NCBI GenBank assembly: GCA_008638375.1
Contig: CM018038.1
Span: forward strand, 15,832,515 to 15,896,514
From: Nyssa sinensis
Lineage: Eukaryota > Streptophyta > Magnoliopsida > Cornales > Nyssaceae
Length of the DNA stretch: 64,000 nt
Reading direction: 5' to 3'
The position numbers and the translations under genes were made by a program. This document shows positions 45,331-58,527 of this stretch, piece after piece (position 1 is the stretch's first letter; every line of letters starts with the position of its first letter). Below the pieces are notes generated by a model that was given only the letters and a program-made list of their open reading frames with translations, was not told the DNA's origin and ran no database searches.

Positions 45331-48300
45331 CATGCTTCCTCCTTGATGCTGGTGTCTCACAATAAATCAGCATTGTGTTATCCCATCTGTGTCAGTGTTG
45401 ATATCCCATAACAAGCATAGGGCAACACAACACAACACAAATAAGGGACTTGCCACCAAGAAATTATGTTAAATGAAGCTCTGAATAATAGTTAACTAAG
45501 TAAGTTGTCTTTTATGTAATATTGCAGTTATAAATCTATGGGACCCATAACTAAGTGAAAAGGTTTCTGTGTATCAGTGTTTGAATATCCACCTAAGGTT
45601 CCTAGCCTAATTAAAAATACTACTTGTATGGTTTTGCAGTTCATTCATCCATAGTGTCTGTCTTGTAAAAACAGAAAATTTACACACAATGGGGGATGAT
45701 GATGATGATTTTCACTCTTCTCTAAGCAATTAAATGTTGTGCGGAAGCGATTAAACAAACAATAAATTGATCTCAAACAAGAAAAATAAACAAAACGCAC
45801 AGAGAAGACACAAGATTACGTGGTTCAACAAGATGTCTATGTTCACGGGTAGCGATGATTAACCCACTATGTATCAAAGAGATTATAAGAGTAAAAAACT
45901 CTCAAAACTCGAAACCCCCCTTTTATCCCAATGACAACTATTTTCTCATAAGTCAAAACCCTAAAAGATAATAATACCCTTATATAAGCAGGTTACAACA
46001 TAAGAGACAAAATGATCCCAAAACAAAAGCATGTCAAAAAAATTTCCAGGTACCCTTCCCATTTTTCAGGTTGCAAATAGGTCATTAAGAATACAGATGA
46101 ATTCATGACAATCACCCGACATTAAAATCATTGTTTACTGGTCATAAGATTAGATGATAGCAAATTGCATTGTTTACCAACAATAGAAAAGCCACAGTGG
46201 TAAGTGGCTTTAATCTTCCCATTCCAGAAAACATAATAGTGAGTGAAAGAGAAAGCAACATGGCCTGAAAATATGGAATCCTTAGAGATTCATTTGTCTA
46301 CCTTGAAGATTGTTAAAAAGTGAAGGGAAAAAGCAACTTCACCAAAAGGTGGTATTTTACCAGCATTTGAGTAGAGTGAAACTGTGAATTAGCTTTCCAT
46401 ATGAAGAAGTTGCATGAGTTGATCAAATATCATAGAAATACACATATTTTTTTAGTTTGAGTCCAAAAAAGCTTTGATATGCATTGATCTGTAAAACGAA
46501 AAGAGAGAAACAATTACAAAATGAATCCTCTTGATATTTTCAAAAAATCTCCAAAATCCAGGCTTCTTATCTAAGGGTAATGTAGCAATGGTGCAAAGAG
46601 AGCACCTTCATAGTTCATATGCTAACATGAACTCTCCCATGTGCACCTTTTTGCATGGGCTAGCTGAATCACAATTGATTTCCAACTCCAAACTCCTACG
46701 CGATGGTTACACCTGAGGATCATAATCTCTCTTTTCTTTTGAACTGGAATCTGGTGCAAAAATATTATGTCCTAAATTTTTGTATCAAATTTTGCATTCC
46801 AAATAACGTGGTGTTGAATCATTGGTGGTGGACACATTATTTAATGATTTACTATTAATGTACTATCACTTCATCTGAGATACAAAATTTCATAGAAAAT
46901 TTTGGAACACATAAAATTACTAAACCTGGGGATGAGGGGAAGTGGTACTTGGCAATGTTACCTGGAATGTGGATCATCATGATATGTTGAATGGGAATGT
47001 AGATTGTTACTTGTTATAGGACATGGTATGTTAGGGATAAGCTTGTTCGGATCGTTTTGTTGGAACTAGATACGTTTAGTTAGAACGTGATATGCTTTTT
47101 TATTGTATTTTTAATAATATTCGTTTGTATATATATGTACCAACAAATTTTCAACAAATCCAAGCCATTATACAATAAAATATCAATGATGTGCACATGT
47201 ATTTTCTTGTATGCTGTATAATTTTTTTTGATTTTTGATATTTTATATTTGAATGTTAAATCTTGTATTTCAAATAATTAATGATCCAAATTTTGAATCG
47301 TGTGATCCCAATTCTCAATTTGCTAGGGGATGAGCGAATTGTCCTAACTATGCCTGGAAGTATCTGCAAACAAGAGGTAAACTCCTAGTACTCTTCCACC
47401 AAACCTGCTTTGCCTTATTGTGATAACCTTCATTCTGAAGCATATTTCACTATAAGTTTAGACTGAAAAGGAATTGAAAGTCATGGAAGAAGCTGAAGTT
47501 CGTTGTTAAGAAGAAGAAAAAAGGAGAAGGGGGAGCCTAATTTAATTTATATCTAATGTATGCTCATTATCATTTTAACTATTACTATTCAAGTGTATCA
47601 TGATATTCATGTCAAATTTAATGTTTTTTTTTGGTAAGATCCATAGGAAGTTATAATTCATATAACAAATCACACACACAAGATAACAAATCATCCAAGG
47701 ACCTTATTGATCTAAAATGTTCCTTACTAGTTAGCAAGCATATAGAGTAGCTATTCTAGGGTTTTTTTTTCAACTCTACACCCTTTAAACTTTATTTATA
47801 AAAAGATATCAAGTTGCATTTGATGTTAATGGCACACAAAAAAAAAAACTTCGAGATTGCAGGTTCGAATCCCTTCTTAGGATGTTTGCTTGGGGCTGGG
47901 GGTATCTTCATTTCAACAACATCCATATCTCTCACAAGCATGCAGTGACTATTTTCATCATGTGAAAAACATTCTTGTGAGAGAAACGAAAATTGTCCAT
48001 TTATGTTGAAATGGATACACTCTCAACTCATTTGCTTCTATTGATAATTTGAATTGTGCTCGTCATTGGAAGGATTCTTGATCATTATATTTATATATAT
48101 ATATATATATATATAAAGAACACAGATCTTAATCCCAAGTGGTCATGTGTTGGTTGACATTTCATTAGAAACAAGTTAGAGAAAAGAGATGATTTCGCCT
48201 GCAATGTGATCTTCCCGCAATTGATTAATTTTATTATTTGAAATTAGAAACAATTCCATTCCACATTGTAGGAAAATTGCAGTTTGGGAAATTAACGCAG

Positions 48301-48665
48301 TAGCCTTCTAGCCAACTCCCATACTGGGATTGAATTTTTGGATTCATAGCAACTTAAGGCATGACCCTAAAAGCTTATCCCAACCTATATTATATATGAT
48401 CAACAATAGTATGTAATTGAGGTCACCAGTTTAAGTCATGGAAATAGTTTCTCTCCTACATCTATTCCTCTGCAGACCCGACAGCAGTGGGCTATTTTTT
48501 AGCAATAGTCTACACATAGATTCCAGATAAATTATGCCATGGTTGAAGCAATTTCAATACAATGGTAGTTTCCACTTGTATCATCCATAATCATAAAATA
48601 ATAAGTCTACATATAGAAGTCAACTGTTCTGCACTGGTTGATGACTTATGTTACTTTTAAGTTTC
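45331..48665. other. Interval between GRDP copies, transposon debris
   Basis: To about 45,690 this is the GRDP 3' region shared with copy 2. Around 45,740-46,050, gtgcggaagcg...acgtggttcaacaagatgtct...gttcacggg looks like part of a Ty1/copia LTR; its ends were not found. From about 47,480 the block shared with 57,126 follows. An (AT)n run lies near 48,091-48,115. No gene was recognised. Confidence 0.5.
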
Positions 48666-49631
48666 AATACAGCAGCACTTGCTGCTTGTATCATCCAAAT
48701 ATAATTCAGTAGGGTATGGCATGAGGTTTATGTGTGAACCTAGATTTGAGAATGAATCTATTCTCTAATCACCCTACTGACATCATTTGATCCAACTTTC
48801 CCTCCATTCAGAGTTGTTCACGCATGAAACAATCTCATGTGTGCTATGCATTTCCACTGAATCTGCTCAACTCCAGGAGAGCGCATAACGCATGATATGA
48901 CCATTTGGTGTCATTTCAGGACTTCCAATAGGGCATTTCTTCCCTTTTTTTCCCTTCAGTCCAAACTTACTGCAAAATATATGACAAAACCTTGTCGTTT
49001 TAATCTCTAATTTTCCGGAACGGCATTGTTTTGTTGGTGTAACACTGAAGATAAATTAAGGGTGTTTAGACCCTTTGAAGATAAATTTTGTTGGTGTTTG
49101 GACCTTATAAATCTCCATCACGTTTTACAGATTGGCATGGCCAAAACTGATCATAGCTGAATTTATCAAAAAGAGTTCATTTTGCCAACAAATTTTCTTA
49201 GTTTGAGTTTTCCAACCCTTTCTATTAATTCAGAAAGCTCAAAAGACTACATTTGCAGGTAAATTTCATGCCACCATAGCCTCTTTCTAGTTCAATGCCC
49301 CTTTTGAACCTTTAAGTTACTCCAATGAACAGTTCTTCATTGTTTGACCAAATGTGTGCATATACACATTATCATTTCCAACAAGAAGTGGTTGGACATT
49401 TGACTGGTTGATCATAAAGTCCACTTCCCCCAGTTCACTATTTCAATTAAAAACATAGATGATTTCTACATTTATTTTGAAGCATGACAGTTTTTTATTT
49501 TTATACAATGTCAAATGTGAAGGATTATTAAATTTAAAATTTTATTTTAAAAATTTTTTGATGCTGTTTTGATGAAATTGGATTGCAGGAAAAAATGTTC
49601 TTTTGTTAGTGAGTAATTTTTAAAGTGAGGA

Positions 49632-52600
49632 ATGGAGCAGCACCAAGAATTAGAGTGGGCTGAAGCACAGAAGATTGCCATAAGTGAAGACCTTGTTGTC
49701 GCAGCCAAGAAACAGCTACAATTTCTGGCAGCTGTTGATAGGAACCGCCACCTCTACGATGACCCTGCATAAGACCGCACCATATATAGGTAAACACTTC
49801 AACTAGTTAATTAATTGATTCTGTTCCAATTCTAATTTGAAGTTAATATTCTGGAGCAGATATGTATTTTCCTATGTTCTTCTCAACATTTGCTGAGTCT
49901 TTATGCATATATAAAATGACCTTATCAAGCCATGCAATATAAGCATATTGGTGTATTCCCCTTGAACAAACTGTTGTTGTAGCATGATTGAAAAATATTC
50001 AACAATCTTACTATATATTTTCTTAATGTAAGATGACCGGTATGATTTCCGATAGAACTCTTATAAAGTGAAATTTTCTAATTTATAACAGCAACTTTAT
50101 GAAAAGAAAATGGATGAAAGAATCAGTTAGCTTTGCTATTCCATAGTAAGTTAGTAACTGGAAAAAGTAGTTGTGTATTAAGGTGCAATGTCATATAATT
50201 ATATGTTAGTTACTAGTTATTGTAGGGCTCTTCAGGTTTAGAACTAAAAGACCAGTGAAAAAACTCTTGAAGCCTTATATATGCAATCATTAGGTCACTG
50301 GAGCAGTCCCAGCTTGCCTGCCAAGACTAGAAAGAAGAGAAGTTGAAGACTGGTATTACTTTTAATGGCAGTGACTGTTCAATCCATATTCCCAATTTTC
50401 ATTCCTTTTTTCTTATTATTTTTGGTTAGCTTATGAAGCCAAGGGGCATGTATTGATAACCTTGAGAGTTGAGTTTACAATTATGTATAACATCCCTTTC
50501 TTTGTAAGTTCATGTTACTACTTTGATTCATGATTGTCATGTTGTGATTTGTGACATATGTTCAAATATTTCAGGTACAAATTCTTTTGGCTTCCCTTAC
50601 TTGCCAAACACGCTGAGTGTGAGTTTGTTGAAGGTCCTTTGGTTGGTGTCTCTTGATTGTGAATGGATATGGCACTGTCACAGGCTCAATCCGGTAGGCT
50701 TCTTGATGAGAATGAACACATGTTTCAATTCTCATCATGTGATACTATTGAGCTAATTTTATTGATTTTTCAGGTATGCTACTTGACCGATTGCAAGGAA
50801 CTTTATGGGGAGGATCCTTGACAATCAGAATGTTGTATCCTCTGTTCATGAGACTTCCAAAAGGCAAACTGAAGAAATTTGGAATATGATGTATCCAAAT
50901 GAACCATATGAACTCAATTTGAGTGGCCATTTGGAAACTGTTGATGAAAATAAAGTAGGAGCTCCAGAAGTACCAAGTATGATCTAGTTTCAGCTGTCAA
51001 AAGGCAAACTCCTTTCTATTACCAGGTGATGAGGACTGCACTGCTCTTCATAACATTATGGAAGATCCTAACTAATAGAATTATTTTCAGCGTGTTTACA
51101 TAATAAATTAATGCATTCAAATCTAATGATATAATGTAGTATTGAAAAATCATTGTACTTCAGCAGTTAATGTCATAGTATCAGCTGGGGATCTATATTC
51201 ATCTCATTTTTATCCTTGCACTAAAATTGTAAGGTCACTAGATAGTAAAGACTGCATGCTACATGACCAACTTTTTATTTGATTGCAGTTGGAACACAAT
51301 GGAATGCACTAAAATGTCAGCTTAGAATATGATTGAATTAAATTATCAGTGTCCTTGATCATGCAACTTGTTATTTGATTGCTATTGGAACACAATGGAA
51401 TGCACTAAAATGTCAGCATAGTACTTGATCATGCAACTCTGAGACCTTGAACGTATGTCCTTTAAATTAGTTTCATGATTCAAGTTTAAGTTCAATGGGG
51501 AAACCCTTTCATTTCTCCAACTGATTTACCTACTTTTGTGTGTGTGAAATAATATGTTCTGTTAACAGATGTCCAGACCTGGTATGAACAATGATCTTTT
51601 TCTTGAAGGAGCTGTGGCAAGGTATAAGGGGTTTCTGCATCTGATAAAGAGAGATATGGAGAGGAACATGTTAGCCTGTATTATACTGAAAATAAATATA
51701 TGTAAACACTGTTACAATAAATTAAAACCAGAATGAAAGACACTGTATTAAAATAAACTCACTGTTATTGAAGTTTGAATAGAATTAAATCCGAGCCTTG
51801 TGAAATTCACAATTTCCTTAAGACGAATTTGCTCCCTCTTGGTGCTCAAGGTGATGAGCAATCGTCTCCCAAGATAGAACGGATTTCGGTTCTAAACACT
51901 TCAATCTTTAGAACCCTAGGAACACAACTGTATCAACACTCGAACTTGACTTATGCAGAGAAAGAGAAAGAATGCAATATTTCGAATGAATGGAATGCAA
52001 TGAGGGTCTGGTATTTATAGGCTTCTTCATGACTATTTGGTATAGTCATGAATGTTCAGTTGTGTCTGTTCATGGCGAACAGACACAGGCGCAACCATGG
52101 AAAAGGACGACTGTTCAGTCAAATCAACGCGATCGCAGAACGACGGTGTTTTGGACTCCCAACGGTAACCATACGCAGGTCGCAAAACGACTGCGTTTTG
52201 GACTCCCAACGGTAACCATACGCACGTCGCAAAACAATAGCATTTCGGAATCCCAATGGTAACTTAAACGCATGTTTAAAACGACTGCGTTTCTGGTTTG
52301 AAAAATTTTAAATAAATTTTCTCTAAAAAGATATATACACAGTAAGCCCAAGCCCAATCCCGGCCTGGCCCTGGGCGGCGGCGGCGCGCGTGTGGTGAAC
52401 CAAGCATGTGCTAGGTCCTCCCCCTTCCACAAAACTGGGGTGCCCCTTGGGGCCCAAACCCCACTCCAAGGTAGGTGTATATATACTAATAAAAGGCCTT
52501 GCACCCATCCTATGTGGGACACAAGCTTTTTGCACAAGCTTCAAGCTTTTGTTACCATTTCCAAGTGGTGATGTTTGGAGGCAATTTCTCATTCACTCCT

Positions 52601-55600
52601 TAATGGTTTTGAGCAACCCAATATATAATCTTCATCTCCTCATGGAGGAGAACACATTCCCATGTGGACCCACTAAAATTAATTTGTGGGACCCACTTTA
52701 ATTTTAGCTCAAAGTTAGCTAATTATAATGCTCAAACCCATTATTTTCCAACAGAACATTAAGCGCTTCTGTGTCCCAACTTATGATATTGACCTTATCT
52801 GGCACTCTCACCAATTGCATCCTACTTCTTACTGTAAAGATATGCTGGCAATATTTGGCAAGATATTAGAGCACAATGACAAGGATTCTGATAGGAAAAA
52901 AGGTAAGAAGCTGGATGTTGGGTTTTGTGAAAACACCAATCAGTGGGAAGAGACATTTGGTTCAAGGTACTGGAGGGCAGGGGCAATGTATAAAGGCAGC
53001 ACTCCATCTCCTTTCACCATCAATTTATGCCGAATAAACACTGCGAGCAAGAAGGTGGTCCCGTCCATTGAGTACCAGGATATGATTCAGCTACCCAAGA
53101 AAATGCTTGTGCAGGTAGCCTCAAAAACCCTCCCCACCATTTCTTGTTTGATTTAATAGTAAACTTTAAGAGAAGAAGGAAAAAAAAGGATGCTTATATT
53201 GCCTTAACTTGCCACTACAAACTGTCAGACATGGAGGATCATGAAAGCATTTCTTCAGAATCAAAGGGCATCATATGCAGCTATTCATTACATCCAGACC
53301 ATTGACATTGTCCTACTATTGTGATGGAGTTCTGTTTCGAAGTATAATCTTGTCTGAGCTACATGCATAAAAAAACAGATAATTTGGAGCGTTTGAATAT
53401 CAATTTATTAACTAAAATCCTGATATGCTCATAAAAGTACTTAATTGAAGGTTTTGACCTGTGTGAAAAGTACATATTTCTTTTGAATGATTTTGGACGA
53501 ATATTACTCTTTCTTCTTAAGTTTTAGTTCCCTGATGCTTCAATGAATTCAAATGTTTGCATTTGTTTAGTGTTAAATCTATATTCAGGCATGAAAATTT
53601 TCCTAATTATTATTCAGGTCTTCCTGGAGATTGTGGGGGTCAAAAATTTACCAGCTGGGCATACAGGAAGCCTTGTTCCCTCCTTTAGTAAGAAGCAGCC
53701 TGATTGGCTCTTCAACATGAGGAGAAGCTTAAGTATTTTTTGTGAGCCAGGGAATAAAGAGGTTGCAGCTTTCCAATGTGCACCTGCTGGAGAGATTCTC
53801 TTTGAACTTATGTCCTATTCACCTCCCAATTTATCGAGCTCTCCCAAAATCTTGGGAACTACCTTGATCTCCTTAGCAGACCTCCTGAACCCAGTTTCCA
53901 AATTGTCAGTGGAAAATTGGTTTGAGTTGGTGCCTGCCTCTGGAATTGTGGGTCCTAAGTCAATTAGTCTGCGAATTGCTCTTTCTTGTACTGCTCCATT
54001 CTAGCACCATATGTGCTGCACGTGGTTTGGGAACACCGATTCTCAAAAAGTTATTTTTTATTCCCACTTCCTGAAAGGGTTTGGCATGCTAAGAGCTGGA
54101 CATCTGTTGTAGATGAGACTGGCAATCAGGTCATCAGCATTCAAATGAGGTGCAAAAATCTCTAACCCACAATTATACTAGTTGAGAGCACTAATCATTT
54201 CCTTGTAGGTGTTCATATGGAACTCAAATAAAGGATATTAATTGTTGAAAACATGCAGTTGATGCCTACTGAGTGAGTTACACATGGTGCAATGAGGAAA
54301 TTTAAGTTACAGACACGATTATTATGAAAATGACATTTTGTCATTGGCATATCAATTATACATTGATGAAAAATTGAAAATGACATTTTGTTAATGGCAC
54401 AATGACATTCACAATCTCATGTCTTCCTTTTTAAATTTTTAAATACAAAGATAATGACCATCAATACATTCTTTTATTGGCTACTCCTTTTTGTTGCATA
54501 GATACAAAATAAGGTGCATGAGATGGTTGTTATAGAATTTTTCTTAACTCCCCTTTGTATGAACCCCCTTGGATTTTTGTGAAGAGAGACTATTGATACA
54601 AATTATGAACCCACTGAAGCCCTGATTTCAGTTATTTGCTTCTTTGCTATACACCCAAGGATTCAAAAATTTCAGAGGGGAGAAATGCTTGTATTTCCAA
54701 GAAAGAAGTAATTGGCATGACAGGATCTGGGGAAACATGTGTTCTTGCAGAGTTTGTTGGAGAATGATGGTCTTTGATGGCTTCTCAATCGTTCTTTCAG
54801 CTTCAGAAGAAAGTAAGTGAGGAAGACCATATCTTTTAGCTCACAGGCACAAGAAAGGTTAGTGTTTATACTTTTTTAGGAATAATTTTATAAGATTGAA
54901 ATGGAAAATGGTCTATTTTTAAGGATTGAAAATGCAATTCGAGAAGACTAATTAAATGAAAATCAGATTACCTAGAAGTCAATCTTGCAAGGAATGCATA
55001 TTATTTTCATGCACAGTGTATAGCTCATATAGTTCTCAATAAATTTTTGCTCGAAGTGGCCATTTTGCATGGAAGAAAACTGGGTTATGAAATCAAGAAC
55101 TGTGAGAGGCAGAAAAATGAACAGGACTTCATGACAATGGTTGAGTTTTCTGCAGAAAATCCTTATGGAAAAGTAGTAGCTTTGCTTAAATTGAAATCTG
55201 GTTTTCTCAAGGTACATTCAATTCCACTGTTTCTATAATTTCTTTTCTTTTTCATTATCTTAAACTTGAAGCTTTTCAGGAGATTGAGAAATGATTAAGT
55301 TTGGGGATGAGATGAACAGGTTGAGGAACAATGGTTTCTTTTGCCTGGAATCACACTGGCTTTTATACTTACTGACATCTTGATGAAAGAGGGCTTTAAT
55401 TGTTCAACTACCAAAGAAGAGAACTCGAGAGAAACAAATGAAGAGTGTGGTGGCTATTCTTTTAGTGGATGGACTGAAGCTGGTGCTTGCGGCGGTAGTG
55501 GTGGGTGCGGCGCTAGTTGTGATGGAGGAGGTTGCAGTAGTGATCATGGCTCTCACAATCATCAGCATGCTTCCTCTGTGACTTTAATCCATCTGTGTCA

Positions 55601-55607
55601 GTGTTGA
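49632..55607 (+). pseudogene. GRDP1-like pseudogene (copy 2)
   Basis: Same exon order as copy 1 with many lesions. Exon 1 has a TAA where copy 1 has a Leu codon (gcataagacc versus acattagacc, near 49,770). Exon 2 has an extra base (ttggttggtgtctc). Exon 3 has an extra G (tatggggaggatcc) and a later TAG. Exon 4 is split by a solo LTR. Exon 5 shifts frame and stops after ALSCTAPF (54,004). Exon 6 has a TGA (gagaatgatgg) and a TAG. Exons 7-8 are still recognisable, ending in a shorter Cys/Gly-rich tail. No full protein is possible, although parts could still be transcribed next to the intact copy. Confidence 0.9.
51669..52753. mobile_element. Solo LTR (1,085 bp), probably copia-type, in exon 4 of GRDP pseudogene
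   Basis: Begins TGTTAG and ends CCAACA, and is flanked by the perfect 5-bp duplication gaaca (51664-51668 and 52754-52758). Copy 1 has the uninterrupted exon (gagaggaaaattaagcgc), which gives the empty site. There are no internal coding domains and no second LTR. A solo LTR left by LTR-LTR recombination is the simplest reading; a non-autonomous TRIM/LARD-type element is possible. Confidence 0.85.
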
Positions 55608-56406
55608 TATCCCATAACAAGCATAGGGCAACACAATTAAGGACTTGCCAGTTGCCACCAAGAAATTATGCTAAATAAAGCTCTGAATAATAGTTAGCTA
55701 AATAAGCTGCCTTTTATGTGGTATTGCAGTTCTAAATCTTTGGGGGCCATAACTAAGTGAAAAAGCTTTTGTCTATCAGTGTTTAAATATCCGCCTAGGG
55801 TTACTAGCCTAATTTAATATACTGCTTGTGTAGTTTTGCAGTTCATTCATCCATAAAAACAGAAAATTTACACAATTCTCCGCCACACTTTCTCTTTTTG
55901 CTTCCGCCTCTGCCTTGTTTTTGGTCTAAAGATGAAATTCTTAATGGTAACGGGTCGTATTCACCGATTTTTGCAATGGAAAAAAGTTATGTATCCCCGA
56001 TTTCAGTAATGTTATCTTTATTATCAAATTTTTTCACATGTTGACGTAACCGTTCGGATGTTAATAAATGCAGCCTAATGTGACATTATTACATTACTTG
56101 GTACCATGACGCTTTATTAACTAGTATTCGGATATATCAAGAAACTTCATTAACTAGCATCTGAACAACCACGTCAACAAGTAAAAGAATTTGGTAAATC
56201 TTATAATAAGTATAACAATACTCAAAAAATATTTGCAATTGTATTTTCAATGTGATGTGTCAGGATATAATAATTTTGGGTCTCACATGATATAATTTTC
56301 AAAAATATTATATTCTGATATATCACATTGAAGATACAAGTGGAGATATAAATTGAGAATATCTAACACTACTATTTGTAATAATAGCTTGACCATCATT
56401 TTTAAG

Positions 56407-57064
56407 CAATGTTTTCAGACCCCGTCTGTTCATCGAATCGAAAAAATGTCCGAGTTACGGGTTATTGGTTCAACCGTCGAGTCAATCGGAATTAAATTGT
56501 GATGTCATAATTATGTAATTAATAAATTTAATAATACATATTATTGATATTTTAAATTTAAAAAATTATACAAAAATTATATAAAAAAATTTACAAAATA
56601 TGAATTTTCTTAATATGTAAAACTTCAAGAAAAAAATGAAAAAAGTATAGTAGACATATCTTATTACAATGTTGAAAGTTGAAACTTCATTGTCATTCTT
56701 CCATAATCGTAAGGACCGTAACAAAAATCATTTTAACATCCAATCCAAGCATAATCCAATAATTTGGTCTTCGACTACATGAAAAAAAGAGAGATAAAAA
56801 CACTAATAATCATGCATAAAATAAAATAAAATACCACATGATACATAAAATAAAATAAAATAAAATCATGCATATAGACAAGAACTGGTGTGAACCGGTG
56901 ACCCAGTACCGGGTCACCCGGTTCGATGGTCCGATTGATCGGTTTTATATTTTTAGAACGGTTTTGAATTATAAACAGTTTTATGGGTTAAACCGGACCG
57001 TTTTATGAACTGGTCGACAGTTCAACCGATTGAACCAGTCGATCCGGTGAGTTTTAAAACATTG
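56407..57064. mobile_element. Non-autonomous element with 8-bp TSD (hAT-like)
   Basis: Ends are caatgttttcagacc and, inverted, caatgttttaaaactcacc. They are flanked by tttttaag (56399-56406) and ttcttaag (57065-57072), a 7/8 match. The interior is rich in ccggtt/aaccgg-type words (gaaccggtgacccagtaccgg). There is no coding capacity. The 8-bp duplication suggests hAT; the family is not certain. Confidence 0.65.
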
Positions 57065-57096
57065 TTCTTAAGTAAAACATATTTCCACTGTACGTT

Positions 57097-57097
<1 letters not shown>

Positions 57098-57126
<29 letters not shown>
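57098..57126. repeat. (GA)n microsatellite
   Basis: A GA run just after the TIR element, before the duplicated gaaagtcatggaagaagc block. Confidence 0.85.
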
Positions 57127-57129
<3 letters not shown>

Positions 57130-58527
57130 GAAAGTCATGGAAGAAGCTAAAGTTTGTTGTTTAGAAGAAGAAGAAGAAAAAAGGAGGAAGATATCTAGCA
57201 TTTTGAAACCCTAGCTTGAGCTAATTTATACCTAATGAATGCTGATTATCATTTTATCTATTACTGTTCAAATAAATTATCTTCATACATGTAAAATTCA
57301 ATGATTTTTTTTTTGGGGTAAAGATCTACAGGAAGTTCCTTATTAGTTAGCATATAGATGCTATTCTAAACCTTTTTTTTCCCAACTCTACACCCTCTAA
57401 ACACTGTTTGTTAAAACACATCAAGTTCCATTTTCTCAAGGGAACAAAAAAAGTGTACAAGATGCACCCAAAAAAATACTTCAAAGGTTTAAGTATTTCA
57501 AGATTGCAAGTTAGACTTTTATTTAAGAGTAATTATTGTGAGATTACATCATTATTAGATGTGGTGTGATTTTTTATTTTTATAACTTTCCTAATTTCAA
57601 GAAAAGTTATTATCATAAATATTAAAAAATCTTAAAATTTCGTGAGAGAAAACACATCAAATAATAATGTTAAATGACCATAAAAAATGTTTAAAAAACT
57701 CATGACTATGCTCCAAAGGCCCCCCGGGCCCGCGGCGGTTATTGAATAGATTCTAACATTGAGTTTAAGATTTTTGATTGAAAGTATCTCAACCAAAAAA
57801 AGCTTGTGGTTGGAAGAATTCTTAATCACACACACATATAAGAGTGGAGTAATGATATTCTTATTATGAGATTTTGCCAATTTTCTTTATATGTTGACGT
57901 GGCTGTGCAAGTAATAGTTAATGCAGACTCTTGGTATGTTTAGGTACTAAACAATGAAGCATCTCAGTGTTAGATAATTCAATCATGCTAGGTGAGTTCA
58001 AGATGATTCGTTGATTAGCATTAAGAGACTACATTCACTAGTACCTGCACATACTAAAATATTGTATTTACTAGCATTCACATATATTAAGAAACTATAT
58101 TTATTAGCATCTGAACAATCATGTCATCCAGTAAAAGAATTTGGTCAAATGTCAATATCAAAAGGCTGACACAATATTTTATTAGATTGAAAAAAATTCT
58201 TGAATGAATCTAGTATAGTGAGGTGGTAATATGACTATCTAACGATGTTCTATTATATGTAATATGACTAAATTGTTTTTTAATAAAACATAATAAATGT
58301 GTCAGTGTTATTGAAATAACATATTAATACGTAGTGTACCGGATTATTCAACAATATCTCGTTAGATTGGGCGTGGGCCAAAGGTCAAGCTACGATCCAC
58401 AACCCCCAAGGCCCAAGCTGTAGAACGACGCCCGTTAAAACCCATGTAATGTTATTCACGGTGGTCGGCAAAATCAAAAGTGAAACGCTCGTTGGGTTTG
58501 GTACTGAGAGCGCAGAGAGATTCAATA

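Larger units (their letters stand above)
38640..47830 (+). repeat. Tandem segmental duplication, unit 1
   Basis: Aligned in patches with 48740-57420. Shared parts are the promoter block (about 38640-39610 with 48740-49630), all eight GRDP exons, the 3' UTR to about 45690, and a block around gaaagtcatggaagaagct (47480 with 57126) running to about 47830. Insertions unique to each unit break the alignment. Exact edges are not resolved. Confidence 0.75.
48740..57420 (+). repeat. Tandem segmental duplication, unit 2
   Basis: Partner of 38640-47830 in the same orientation. A short match (agcagcacttgctgctt) at 48668 pairs with 37735 and suggests the original unit began slightly further upstream. 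Its GRDP gene is decayed and it carries its own insertions (51669-52753, 56407-57064). Confidence 0.75.
55608..58527. other. Intergenic region between GRDP pseudogene and ODR4
   Basis: Holds the end of the GRDP 3' region, the element at 56407-57064, a (GA)n run at 57098-57126 and the block shared with 47,480. From about 57,450 it is AT-rich without genes. The last 150 bp before 58,528 are the probable 5' UTR and promoter of the ODR4-like gene; no clear TATA box is seen. Confidence 0.55.

Noticed and set aside
47860..47890. tRNA-like phrase (aggttcgaatccc) near 47,860
   Set aside because: It matches the T-arm/B-box consensus only. No acceptor stem, anticodon arm or A-box is evident nearby; it may be a SINE remnant.
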